Origin: Pseudomonas neuropathica
GTDB lineage: Bacteria; Pseudomonadota; Gammaproteobacteria; Pseudomonadales; Pseudomonadaceae
Reading direction: 5' to 3'
Assembly (NCBI RefSeq): GCF_015461835.1
Contig: NZ_JACOPX010000021.1
Span: 18,431-82,430 of the forward strand
Length of the DNA: 64,000 nt
Below are positions 57,643 through 64,000 of this stretch, one piece after another. Position numbers and translations under genes: made by a program. The notes beneath the pieces were generated by a model. That model was given only the letters and a program-made list of their open reading frames with translations, was not told where the DNA came from and did no database searches. The stretch's first letter is position 1, and each line of letters starts with the position of its first letter.

Positions 57643-59928
57643 ATGAAAATGTTGGATGTATCACACGTTTGCGTTATTCCAGCAGGCAGGTCCGGAGTAA
57701 TGCTTTGCCTACCGGCTGTTTTTTTTTTCGCGGGTTTTGCACATTCGGCAACTATTGTCGATAACACCACGCTGGATATCGATTCATCGGTTGCGTCTAC
57801 CGACTATCTGGTGCGCAACAGTGGCGTATTGAACGCTTCCGGGGCCAATACCCGATCGATCAGGGCGCAGTCCGGTTCGCTGTTAAACCTCAGCGGGGCC
57901 AGCATCGTTGGTAACGACGGGGGTGATGGCGTAACAGTGACCAGCAGTCAGGCAACCATCGATCAAACGACCGTGACCAGTGATGAAATCGGGTTAGCGG
58001 TCAACCGCTCCAGTGTCGCGGCGGGTGGATCTACGGTGACGGTGTCCAATAGCCAGATCAGTGGACAACTTATCGGGTCGCAGGTCACTGGGCTGAGCTC
58101 GCTGTCATTGAGTAATACGCAAATCGTGGGCGCGGCCAGCAATGGCATTGGTGTGAATTTACTGGGTGGTGAGGTCAGTGCTTCTGCGGGCACGACCATC
58201 ACTGGTCAGGCGACAGGTGTGCGGATGGTCAATGATGCTGCCAACGTGGGCGATCCTACCTTGTCGCTGGATAACTCGACGGTGCAAGGTGTCAGCGGTT
58301 CTGCGATTCTGGTGGATCGCGGGACTCAGGCCACGATAGTCGTCTCCAACGGCTCCAGCGTTCTCGCTGGCAACGGCAGATTACTGGATGTTCAAGGCTC
58401 ATCCACCGCCAGCATGACCGTTGCCGACAGCACGCTGAATGGCAACATCAACGTGGCGGATAACAGCACGGCCAATCTCGTTTTCGACCAAGGGAGAATA
58501 ACCGGGGACGTGCTGGTCGATGGCAGCTCTACCGCTACTGTCACGCTGGACAACCTCTCGCAATTCACCGGGCGCCTCGACAATGTCGACAGCGTGAACG
58601 TCAACAGCAACTCCAACTGGACACTCACCGGCAACGATTCGATCGGTGCACTGGGCATGAACGGTGGCACCGTCACCTTTGGCGCCCAGGACGCTCCCGG
58701 TACGTATTACACGCTCAATGTCGGCTCACTTTCCGGCAATGGGACCTTTGCAATGAAGGGCGATTTCGCCAGCGGTGAGCATGACTTTCTCAATGTCCTC
58801 GGTGCTTCGGCGGGGAACTTCACGCTGGCGGTTGCGGCCTCTGGCCTGGACGCCGTTTCGCCGCAGGCGTTGACGCTGGTGCGTACCGGCACCACCGACG
58901 GTGCGAATTTTGCCTTGGCCGGCGATCAACGGGTTGATGTCGGCACATGGTCTTACAGCCTGGCCAGTCGGGAGACTGAAGGTGGAGCGAAGGAGTGGTT
59001 TCTCGACCCGACCACCGAAGTCATCAGCCCCGGCGCGCGCTCGGTACTGGCCTTGTTCAATACCGCACCGACTGTCTGGTACGGCGAGTTGTCATCGTTA
59101 CGCAGCCGCATGGGTGAGCTGCGTTCGAACGGCGGGCAGGGTTTCTGGTTCCGCACCAACGCCACCAAGCACAACGTCGCCGATGGATCGGGTGTCGGCT
59201 ATCAGCAGACGCAACAGGGGTTGTCCCTTGGCGCCGATGCCCGGGTGGGCGAAAGCCAGGTGCTGGTCGGGGTCCTTGCCGGCACGAGCGAGTCCAATCT
59301 GGATCTGAATCGCGGTACCTCGGGTACGGTGAAAAGCTACTACGTCGGCCCCTATGTCACCTGGCTCGACAGTGACACCGGTTACTACTTCGACGGCGTG
59401 CTCAAGTTCAACCGCTTTCGCAACGAGTCCAAGGTCAACCTGAGTGACGGCAGCCGTACCAAGGGCGACTACGACAACTGGGGGGTGGGCGGTTCTGCCG
59501 AGTTCGGTCGGCATATCAAACTGGCCAACGACTATTTCGTCGAACCGTTCGCGCAACTGGCGGCCGTGCAGATCCAGGGCAAACACTACACGCTGAACAA
59601 CGACATGGACGCCGACGGCGATCGCATGCGCTCACTGCTTGGCAAGGCCGGGGCCACGTTCGGGCGCAACTTCGGTTTTGCTAACGGCGCCGTCGCTCAG
59701 CCCTATGTGCGCGCGGCGATTGCTCATGAGTTCGCTTCGAACAACGAAGTGAAGGTCAACAACAACGTGTTCAACAATGACTTGTCAGGTTCCCGGGCGG
59801 AGTTTGGTGCGGGGGTGGCGGTGGCCCTGTCGGAGAAGTGGCAGGTGCATCTCGATCTGGATTATTCCAATGGGGAGCATATTGAGCAGCCGTTTGGGGT
59901 GAATGTAGGGGGGCGGTACAGCTTTTAA
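57643..59928 (+). CDS. Autotransporter with pertactin-like passenger and C-terminal beta barrel
   Basis: A 761-residue type Va secreted protein. The N-terminal signal is long, with the hydrophobic core VMLCLPAVFFFAGFAHSA, cleaved near residue 35. The passenger (about 36-480) is a right-handed beta-helix of short repeats rich in Ser, Thr, Asn and Val (GDGVTVTSSQATIDQTTVTS and similar). The barrel (about 500-761) starts near GQGFWFRTNATKHNVADG, contains LGADARVGESQVLVGVLAGTS and YYFDGVLKFNRFRNESKVN, and ends in NVGGRYSF with the C-terminal Phe required by the Bam machinery. CTGAGGTG lies ahead of the ATG. No protease or lipase motif is seen in the passenger; adhesion is the likeliest role. Confidence 0.9.
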   Translation: MKMLDVSHVCVIPAGRSGVMLCLPAVFFFAGFAHSATIVDNTTLDIDSSVASTDYLVRNSGVLNASGANTRSIRAQSGSLLNLSGASIVGNDGGDGVTVTSSQATIDQTTVTSDEIGLAVNRSSVAAGGSTVTVSNSQISGQLIGSQVTGLSSLSLSNTQIVGAASNGIGVNLLGGEVSASAGTTITGQATGVRMVNDAANVGDPTLSLDNSTVQGVSGSAILVDRGTQATIVVSNGSSVLAGNGRLLDVQGSSTASMTVADSTLNGNINVADNSTANLVFDQGRITGDVLVDGSSTATVTLDNLSQFTGRLDNVDSVNVNSNSNWTLTGNDSIGALGMNGGTVTFGAQDAPGTYYTLNVGSLSGNGTFAMKGDFASGEHDFLNVLGASAGNFTLAVAASGLDAVSPQALTLVRTGTTDGANFALAGDQRVDVGTWSYSLASRETEGGAKEWFLDPTTEVISPGARSVLALFNTAPTVWYGELSSLRSRMGELRSNGGQGFWFRTNATKHNVADGSGVGYQQTQQGLSLGADARVGESQVLVGVLAGTSESNLDLNRGTSGTVKSYYVGPYVTWLDSDTGYYFDGVLKFNRFRNESKVNLSDGSRTKGDYDNWGVGGSAEFGRHIKLANDYFVEPFAQLAAVQIQGKHYTLNNDMDADGDRMRSLLGKAGATFGRNFGFANGAVAQPYVRAAIAHEFASNNEVKVNNNVFNNDLSGSRAEFGAGVAVALSEKWQVHLDLDYSNGEHIEQPFGVNVGGRYSF

Positions 59929-59978
59929 CTACTGTTTGGTACAGGGAAAGTTTCTCGTAATCAGCGAGATACCTTAAC

Positions 59979-60010
59979 GGCCGCTGTTCTGTCGATGAGC
60001 AGCGGCCTTG
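59979..60010 (+). terminator. Possible terminator of the autotransporter gene
   Basis: GGCCGCTG (59979-59986) pairs with CAGCGGCC (60000-60007), followed by TTGTCATTTC. The T-run is interrupted. The 203-base gap to the convergent gene holds no other signal. Confidence 0.5.
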
Positions 60011-60131
60011 TCATTTCTGTTAGTTGGTTTTGCCTGATGCCGAAGCCATCAGCTGTCCCGCCCCAGCGACACGAGTGCTAGTGGAACCGCTGATACTCCT
60101 CGATCAGGCGTTCACCCTCGTCAACCATTGT

Positions 60132-63100
60132 TCAAGGGGTGATGCCCACTCCGGGCACTAGACTCAGGTTCATAATCGCTTTTTCTTCCCCTGTAACCAG
60201 ATTTCTGCAGTGATAGTACGGATTGGGGTTGGGCCAATAAAGGATCGACTCATTAGACCAGTAGAATGAATTACCCAATGGCCAACGATTTCCAAAAGCA
60301 CTGCTTATTGCCCGTAACTCGCCCATTGAAGGCAACCTCAGGCCTCGACTTTTTGCCTCATCACCTACCCTGGACAACCAGTTTGCGCTTAATCCGTAAC
60401 ATTGCGTCACCCCTGTTACCGACACCAAATAGCTTTTCACCTGGCTCGCCGCATCCCTTACCGAAATCGTTGCACTGCCGTTACCTCGCGCAGTAACGAG
60501 CCCACTTGCCGAATCTACGAATGCGACGTTTCCATTACTAGAGCTATAAACGTAAGGAGGTTGGCCACCACTCGCCTGGTGCTGCACCGAAGTGCCTGGA
60601 CCGAAGGCTGGCAATACTGCGCTCCCCGGAATGAGGTAAATCCTGCCGCTCAAGGTTTGGGAGTTGGTATTGAAATTCAGCGGCGGTATCACCGGCAGTA
60701 CCTTGAAGGTACGAGGCGGCTGAGACTCCTGGCCGGTGCTGACAGCTTTTACTTTTAAGGAATGATCACCCACACCCACCGCCAGTGTGGTACTCCATGC
60801 GTCGCCTACCGCTCTCACGGTGTGCTTTGGATTGTTGTAGTCGTAGACCTGCACTTCACGGTTGGGCGTAACGTTGCCACGCAAGGTGACCGAGGTCCTT
60901 TTTGTTGTTCCGCCGTTACCGATTTCACTGATGCCGTCATGCACAGACGTCAGCGTCGGCGCGATGTGGGCGGCGACCTTGAAGTCTCTCGCCGGGCTCT
61001 CCACCGGAGTCGCGTCATACATGGCCTTGGCCGTCAGGCTGTGAGAGCGGATGGCCAGACCGGTGACAGACGTTGTCCATTGTTTATCGGCATTGACGGT
61101 GACCGGCGTACCGACGGCGGCGCCATTGTCGTACATCTGGATCTGCTCACGTGGGGTGGCTTCGCCTTTAACGGTCACAGCGGTGTCATAGGTCGTATCA
61201 TTCGGTCCAACCGTGCCGACCGAGTCGGTGACCGTGGTAATCGTCGGTGAAATAAAGGCTGCAACCGTAAAGACCCGGGGAGGGCTGGACTCCGGGTTAC
61301 TGCCGTAATCGCCTCGCGCGGTCAGGCGATAAGTGGTCAGATTCAGGCTGCTGAAAACATATTGCCAGTCGCCGCTGGCGTTGACATTTACCGTATCGAC
61401 GGTCGCGCCGGCATTGAGCAGAATGATCTTTTCGTTCGGGCTGGCTCTGCCTGTCAGATTGACAGTCCGGTAGTAGGTCGTCCCATTGGCCACGACTTCA
61501 CCGCGCAGGTCGCTCACCAAGGAGATCGTCGGCGTGACCGCTTGTGCCACGACGAAATCCCGTGGTGGACTGGTCGCAGGATCAATCTCGTACAGCGCCT
61601 CGGCAGTGAGGCTGTAGTTGCGAACTTTCAGATCGTTGAGGCGGTGGTTCCAGTCACCCTTATCGTCGACGTCAAGGGTAATGAGCGGCAGTTTGTTCTC
61701 CAGCAATTTGATCTGCAGGTTTGGCGTCGCGCTGCCGGCCACCAGCACACTGTTGTCATAGGTGGTTGTCCCATGGGCAACGTCCCCCCGTGAATCGCTG
61801 ACCGCAAGAATTTCCGGGGTCTCTGCGAATTTCACGGTGAATGTTCGCGGATCGCTGGACACCGGGTCGGCGTCATAAAGGGCCTTGGCGCTGATGCGGT
61901 AAGACTTCTCGGTCAACGGGCCGATCTCACGCCGCCAGGTGCTGTCGGCGTCCACCAGTGCCGTGCCCATCGATGTCGTTGGCCCATCGAACAGCTCGAC
62001 CGTTTCACCGCGTGTGGCGGTGCCGGTGACGGTGACTTTTTCGTCGCGGGTTTTGCCGTCCTCTTCCACTTCGCCCCGTGAGTCCGTCACCCCGGTGATG
62101 GCCGGTTGTACGTAGTCGTAGCGGGTTCTGATGGTCAGGGGCAACTGTGGAAATACGCAGGCAGTGTCCTCTTTTTCACTGCCATCGAATGCCACTTTGC
62201 AGATCACGTTGGCGGATGTGGAGTGGCCCAGTTTCATCAGCTCGCTTCTGCGCAAGGTTTCGTTGAGGCCGTTGCTGACTTGGGTGGGGGTTATTTCCAG
62301 CCCGGTGATTAGCGGGATCGTCAGGGACGCGCCTGAAGTGGTTTGTCCTGCCAGGTAGAACCACAGGCGCTGTTTCAGGGCAATGTAGGGCCAGATAGCG
62401 AGAACAGCTTTGGCATCGCCGCTGAATGTCATTAGATCCAGAACGTTGTTCTGTGCTTGGGGTACTTGCGGGTGAGGCAGTTCGTTTTCAGGGTCCTGGA
62501 AGTCTGAAACATACAAGTCGAGCATTTGCGAGGGCGTGGTGAGGGTATAGCGGGTTACTTCGTATTCAACCGACACCGTTCTCGCAATATTGGCGCCAAC
62601 CACTGAAGCGGGTAAATGGAATTGAACGGTGCCTGTGGGGCTGCCGGGCAACTCCAGATCATCAGAGGTGCCCGCGCCGGGCGTTCCTGACCACTTTAAA
62701 CGGATCATGTCCCGGTCCGGGTTCATGCTGGAGTAGCTGACGTTGATGTCCACCCCGTTCAAACCATCCTTCGGGTTGAGGATCTTGTCGGGCGCCTGGA
62801 CCACCTCGGGCGGTGGCAACTCACCGACCAGTTCGCCTATGAGCAAATTGAGCGTGGCCGAGTGCTCGTACAGTTTGCTCGAAGCCCGCAACACCGAGTA
62901 GCGCACTTTCACATACTGGCCAATGTTGGGCGTCACGAATTCAGCGTCCACCGGAAAACGCACAGGTTGACCTTCAGTCACGGTGGTAATGGGCAACCAG
63001 TCACTGGTGCTGGCGAAGGGATTGGGACTGCGCCAGTAATAGGTAAGAACATCCCCCTGCAAGGTCTTCGCCTCGCTGATCCACACATGCACCCTCTCGA

Positions 63101-64000
63101 ACACCTTGGACGGATCCAGCACATCCCCCGGCGGATCGGCCTCTTCGACTTCGGGGGCCGGCAGCGTCGCCCGGATTTTCCCGACCTTGGCCAGCAGCCG
63201 CTCGGACTCTCTGATGTCGAGGAGGCCAGGTGCATCGTTGGCGACGACGTAGGAAAGGTCGAGCGTGCCGTTATCAAGCACACTGATGTGCTGGGAATCG
63301 ATGTAGAACGTGACCAGGCCTTCCCTGGCTTCGTTGTCGCTGACGATATGCGGGACTTCATGCAGATAGTGATCGCCATTGGACTTGATGCCAGACCATC
63401 TCAGGCAGATCAGGTCGCCATTTTTCATCGCGTAGCGCACGTCGACCGTGGCGTAGAGTTCGTCCGGTTCGAGGGTGTCACCGAGCAGTTCGCGGATGCT
63501 CGGCTCGGGGAGCATGTTGACGTCGCCCACTACGCTGGCAAAGGTGCGCTTGGAATACAGCGGGTCGCCCCCGTCCTTTTTGTAGAGAATATAAGACGCA
63601 TCGGCGCGCCCCTGAGCGATGGCCCTGATCAACTCATAGGGCACTTTGATTTCCAGCACTGAAGGGACGTTGTCAATGTCGCGGGTTTCGCTGCAGATGA
63701 GCGGTTCAGCGTTATCCGGCGGTGTGCCGATGAAGGTCATTTTCACGCTGTCGCCCACAGCGAAGTATTGGCTGCTGACATAGATCTGAATCGTGACCGG
63801 CTGCTTGTTCAAATCCCTGATGGTAATGACGTCGTTGAGGGTTTCCTTGATGATCGGTGCATCCAGTCGCCAACCGCCCGCGTCCACATCGATGTAAGTG
63901 CGTTTGGAGTGGCGGTCTGCCCAGTTCCAGACTTCGTCATTGATGTCGTATTTGATTTCCCGTTTGAGACCGTCACCGGTGCCGAAAATGGCGTCCGGAT
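60132..64000 (-). CDS. Large Ig-repeat surface protein with lectin-like C-terminus, 5' end outside the window
   Basis: At least 1288 residues are visible; the frame stays open to the window edge, so the GTG at 63887 is internal and the N-terminus is missing. From the N-terminal side there are four or more Ig modules of about 110-130 residues related to those of the plus-strand pair (GDLICLRWSGIKSNGDHYL, GDVLTYYWRSPNPFASTSD, RDMIRLKWSGTPG). Five repeats of about 95 residues follow (about 62110 down to 60680; SDSRGDV...TTYDNSVLVAGSATPN...), then a BIG2-like domain (SSSNGNVAFVDSASGLVTARGNG). The C-terminal domain of about 95 residues, CYGLSANWLSRVGDEAKSRGLRLPSMGELRAI...FYWSNES, resembles the lectin-like end of DUF823-type adhesins. 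A surface adhesin is likely; the secretion route is unseen. Confidence 0.82.
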   Translation of the reverse strand, partial: PDAIFGTGDGLKREIKYDINDEVWNWADRHSKRTYIDVDAGGWRLDAPIIKETLNDVITIRDLNKQPVTIQIYVSSQYFAVGDSVKMTFIGTPPDNAEPLICSETRDIDNVPSVLEIKVPYELIRAIAQGRADASYILYKKDGGDPLYSKRTFASVVGDVNMLPEPSIRELLGDTLEPDELYATVDVRYAMKNGDLICLRWSGIKSNGDHYLHEVPHIVSDNEAREGLVTFYIDSQHISVLDNGTLDLSYVVANDAPGLLDIRESERLLAKVGKIRATLPAPEVEEADPPGDVLDPSKVFERVHVWISEAKTLQGDVLTYYWRSPNPFASTSDWLPITTVTEGQPVRFPVDAEFVTPNIGQYVKVRYSVLRASSKLYEHSATLNLLIGELVGELPPPEVVQAPDKILNPKDGLNGVDINVSYSSMNPDRDMIRLKWSGTPGAGTSDDLELPGSPTGTVQFHLPASVVGANIARTVSVEYEVTRYTLTTPSQMLDLYVSDFQDPENELPHPQVPQAQNNVLDLMTFSGDAKAVLAIWPYIALKQRLWFYLAGQTTSGASLTIPLITGLEITPTQVSNGLNETLRRSELMKLGHSTSANVICKVAFDGSEKEDTACVFPQLPLTIRTRYDYVQPAITGVTDSRGEVEEDGKTRDEKVTVTGTATRGETVELFDGPTTSMGTALVDADSTWRREIGPLTEKSYRISAKALYDADPVSSDPRTFTVKFAETPEILAVSDSRGDVAHGTTTYDNSVLVAGSATPNLQIKLLENKLPLITLDVDDKGDWNHRLNDLKVRNYSLTAEALYEIDPATSPPRDFVVAQAVTPTISLVSDLRGEVVANGTTYYRTVNLTGRASPNEKIILLNAGATVDTVNVNASGDWQYVFSSLNLTTYRLTARGDYGSNPESSPPRVFTVAAFISPTITTVTDSVGTVGPNDTTYDTAVTVKGEATPREQIQMYDNGAAVGTPVTVNADKQWTTSVTGLAIRSHSLTAKAMYDATPVESPARDFKVAAHIAPTLTSVHDGISEIGNGGTTKRTSVTLRGNVTPNREVQVYDYNNPKHTVRAVGDAWSTTLAVGVGDHSLKVKAVSTGQESQPPRTFKVLPVIPPLNFNTNSQTLSGRIYLIPGSAVLPAFGPGTSVQHQASGGQPPYVYSSSNGNVAFVDSASGLVTARGNGSATISVRDAASQVKSYLVSVTGVTQCYGLSANWLSRVGDEAKSRGLRLPSMGELRAISSAFGNRWPLGNSFYWSNESILYWPNPNPYYHCRNLVTGEEKAIMNLSLVPGVGITP
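60680..62110 (-). repeat. Five Ig-like repeats of about 285 bp in the large minus-strand gene
   Basis: Each unit reads about as TITxVxDSxGxV, TTYDxxVxVxGxATP, GxW and SLTAxAxY, and closes with PRxFxV. Units are spaced by about 285 bases (for example near 61810, 61525, 61240 and 60955). Copies differ substantially, so they are older than the adhesin repeats. Confidence 0.85.

Noticed and set aside
60078..60128. 16-codon minus-strand frame (MVDEGERLIEEYQRFH) just after the large Ig-repeat gene
   Set aside because: The sequence looks like a real helical protein start, but there is no ribosome site and it stops after 16 codons. It may be a gene fragment, which cannot be decided from this alone.

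Overview
The window is a stretch of Pseudomonas chromosome, almost certainly from the P. fluorescens group. The evidence is the high-GC coding style, many REP/ERIC-like inverted pairs of the Pseudomonas type (GTAGGAGTGAGCCTGCTCGCGA, GTAGGAGCTGCCGAAGGCTGCGATC and others), and gene orders I recognise from P. aeruginosa. These are hrpA / FabH-like / ECF sigma (PA3297 to PA3284 area), ABC exporter / ppiA / hydrolase / LysR / small secreted protein / azoreductase (PA3228 to PA3223), and the guanidinobutyrate locus gbuA-gbuR with two transporters and a PA1414-like small protein (PA1414 to PA1422). No rRNA, tRNA, insertion sequence, prophage or CRISPR array was seen.

Layout. 1-9.1 kb: end of the HrpA helicase, a KAS III enzyme, an ECF sigma factor with its zinc-finger anti-sigma partner, a porin and a FemAB/GNAT-like protein. 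9.1-19.6 kb: aquaporin, ABC exporter, cyclophilin, hydrolase, LysR, azoreductase, DMT exporter, MscS channel and DEAD-box helicase. 19.6-31.3 kb: an AvrRpt2-like cysteine protease with a partner gene, small envelope proteins, a CvfB-like S1 protein, DMT and MFS transporters, a LysR regulator, a PA1414-like peptide with a structured leader, an ACP-like protein without the prosthetic-group serine, and an MBL hydrolase. 31.4-37.2 kb: the gbu locus for 4-guanidinobutyrate use, with a strong candidate operator between gbuA and gbuR.

37.9-52.8 kb is a complete type I secretion/adhesion locus: HlyD adaptor, ABC transporter and TolC-like channel, divergent from a 3112-residue RTX adhesin. The adhesin has a retention module, a TAAG sequence of the kind LapG cleaves, nearly identical 246-residue tandem repeats, a von Willebrand A domain and an RTX C-terminus. 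No lapD or lapG lies beside it, so it looks more like the second adhesin system (MapA type) than the canonical lap locus.

52.8-64 kb is accessory. A decayed DUF6124-like gene is followed by two paralogous Ig-module proteins of about 640 residues without signal peptides, an AT-type autotransporter with a pertactin-like passenger, and, on the other strand, the C-terminal 1.29 k residues of a large Ig-repeat protein ending in a lectin-like domain. The Ig-module genes are visibly richer in A+T than the core genes around them. This locus, next to the giant adhesin, is the least explained part of the window and the best candidate for an undescribed surface system.
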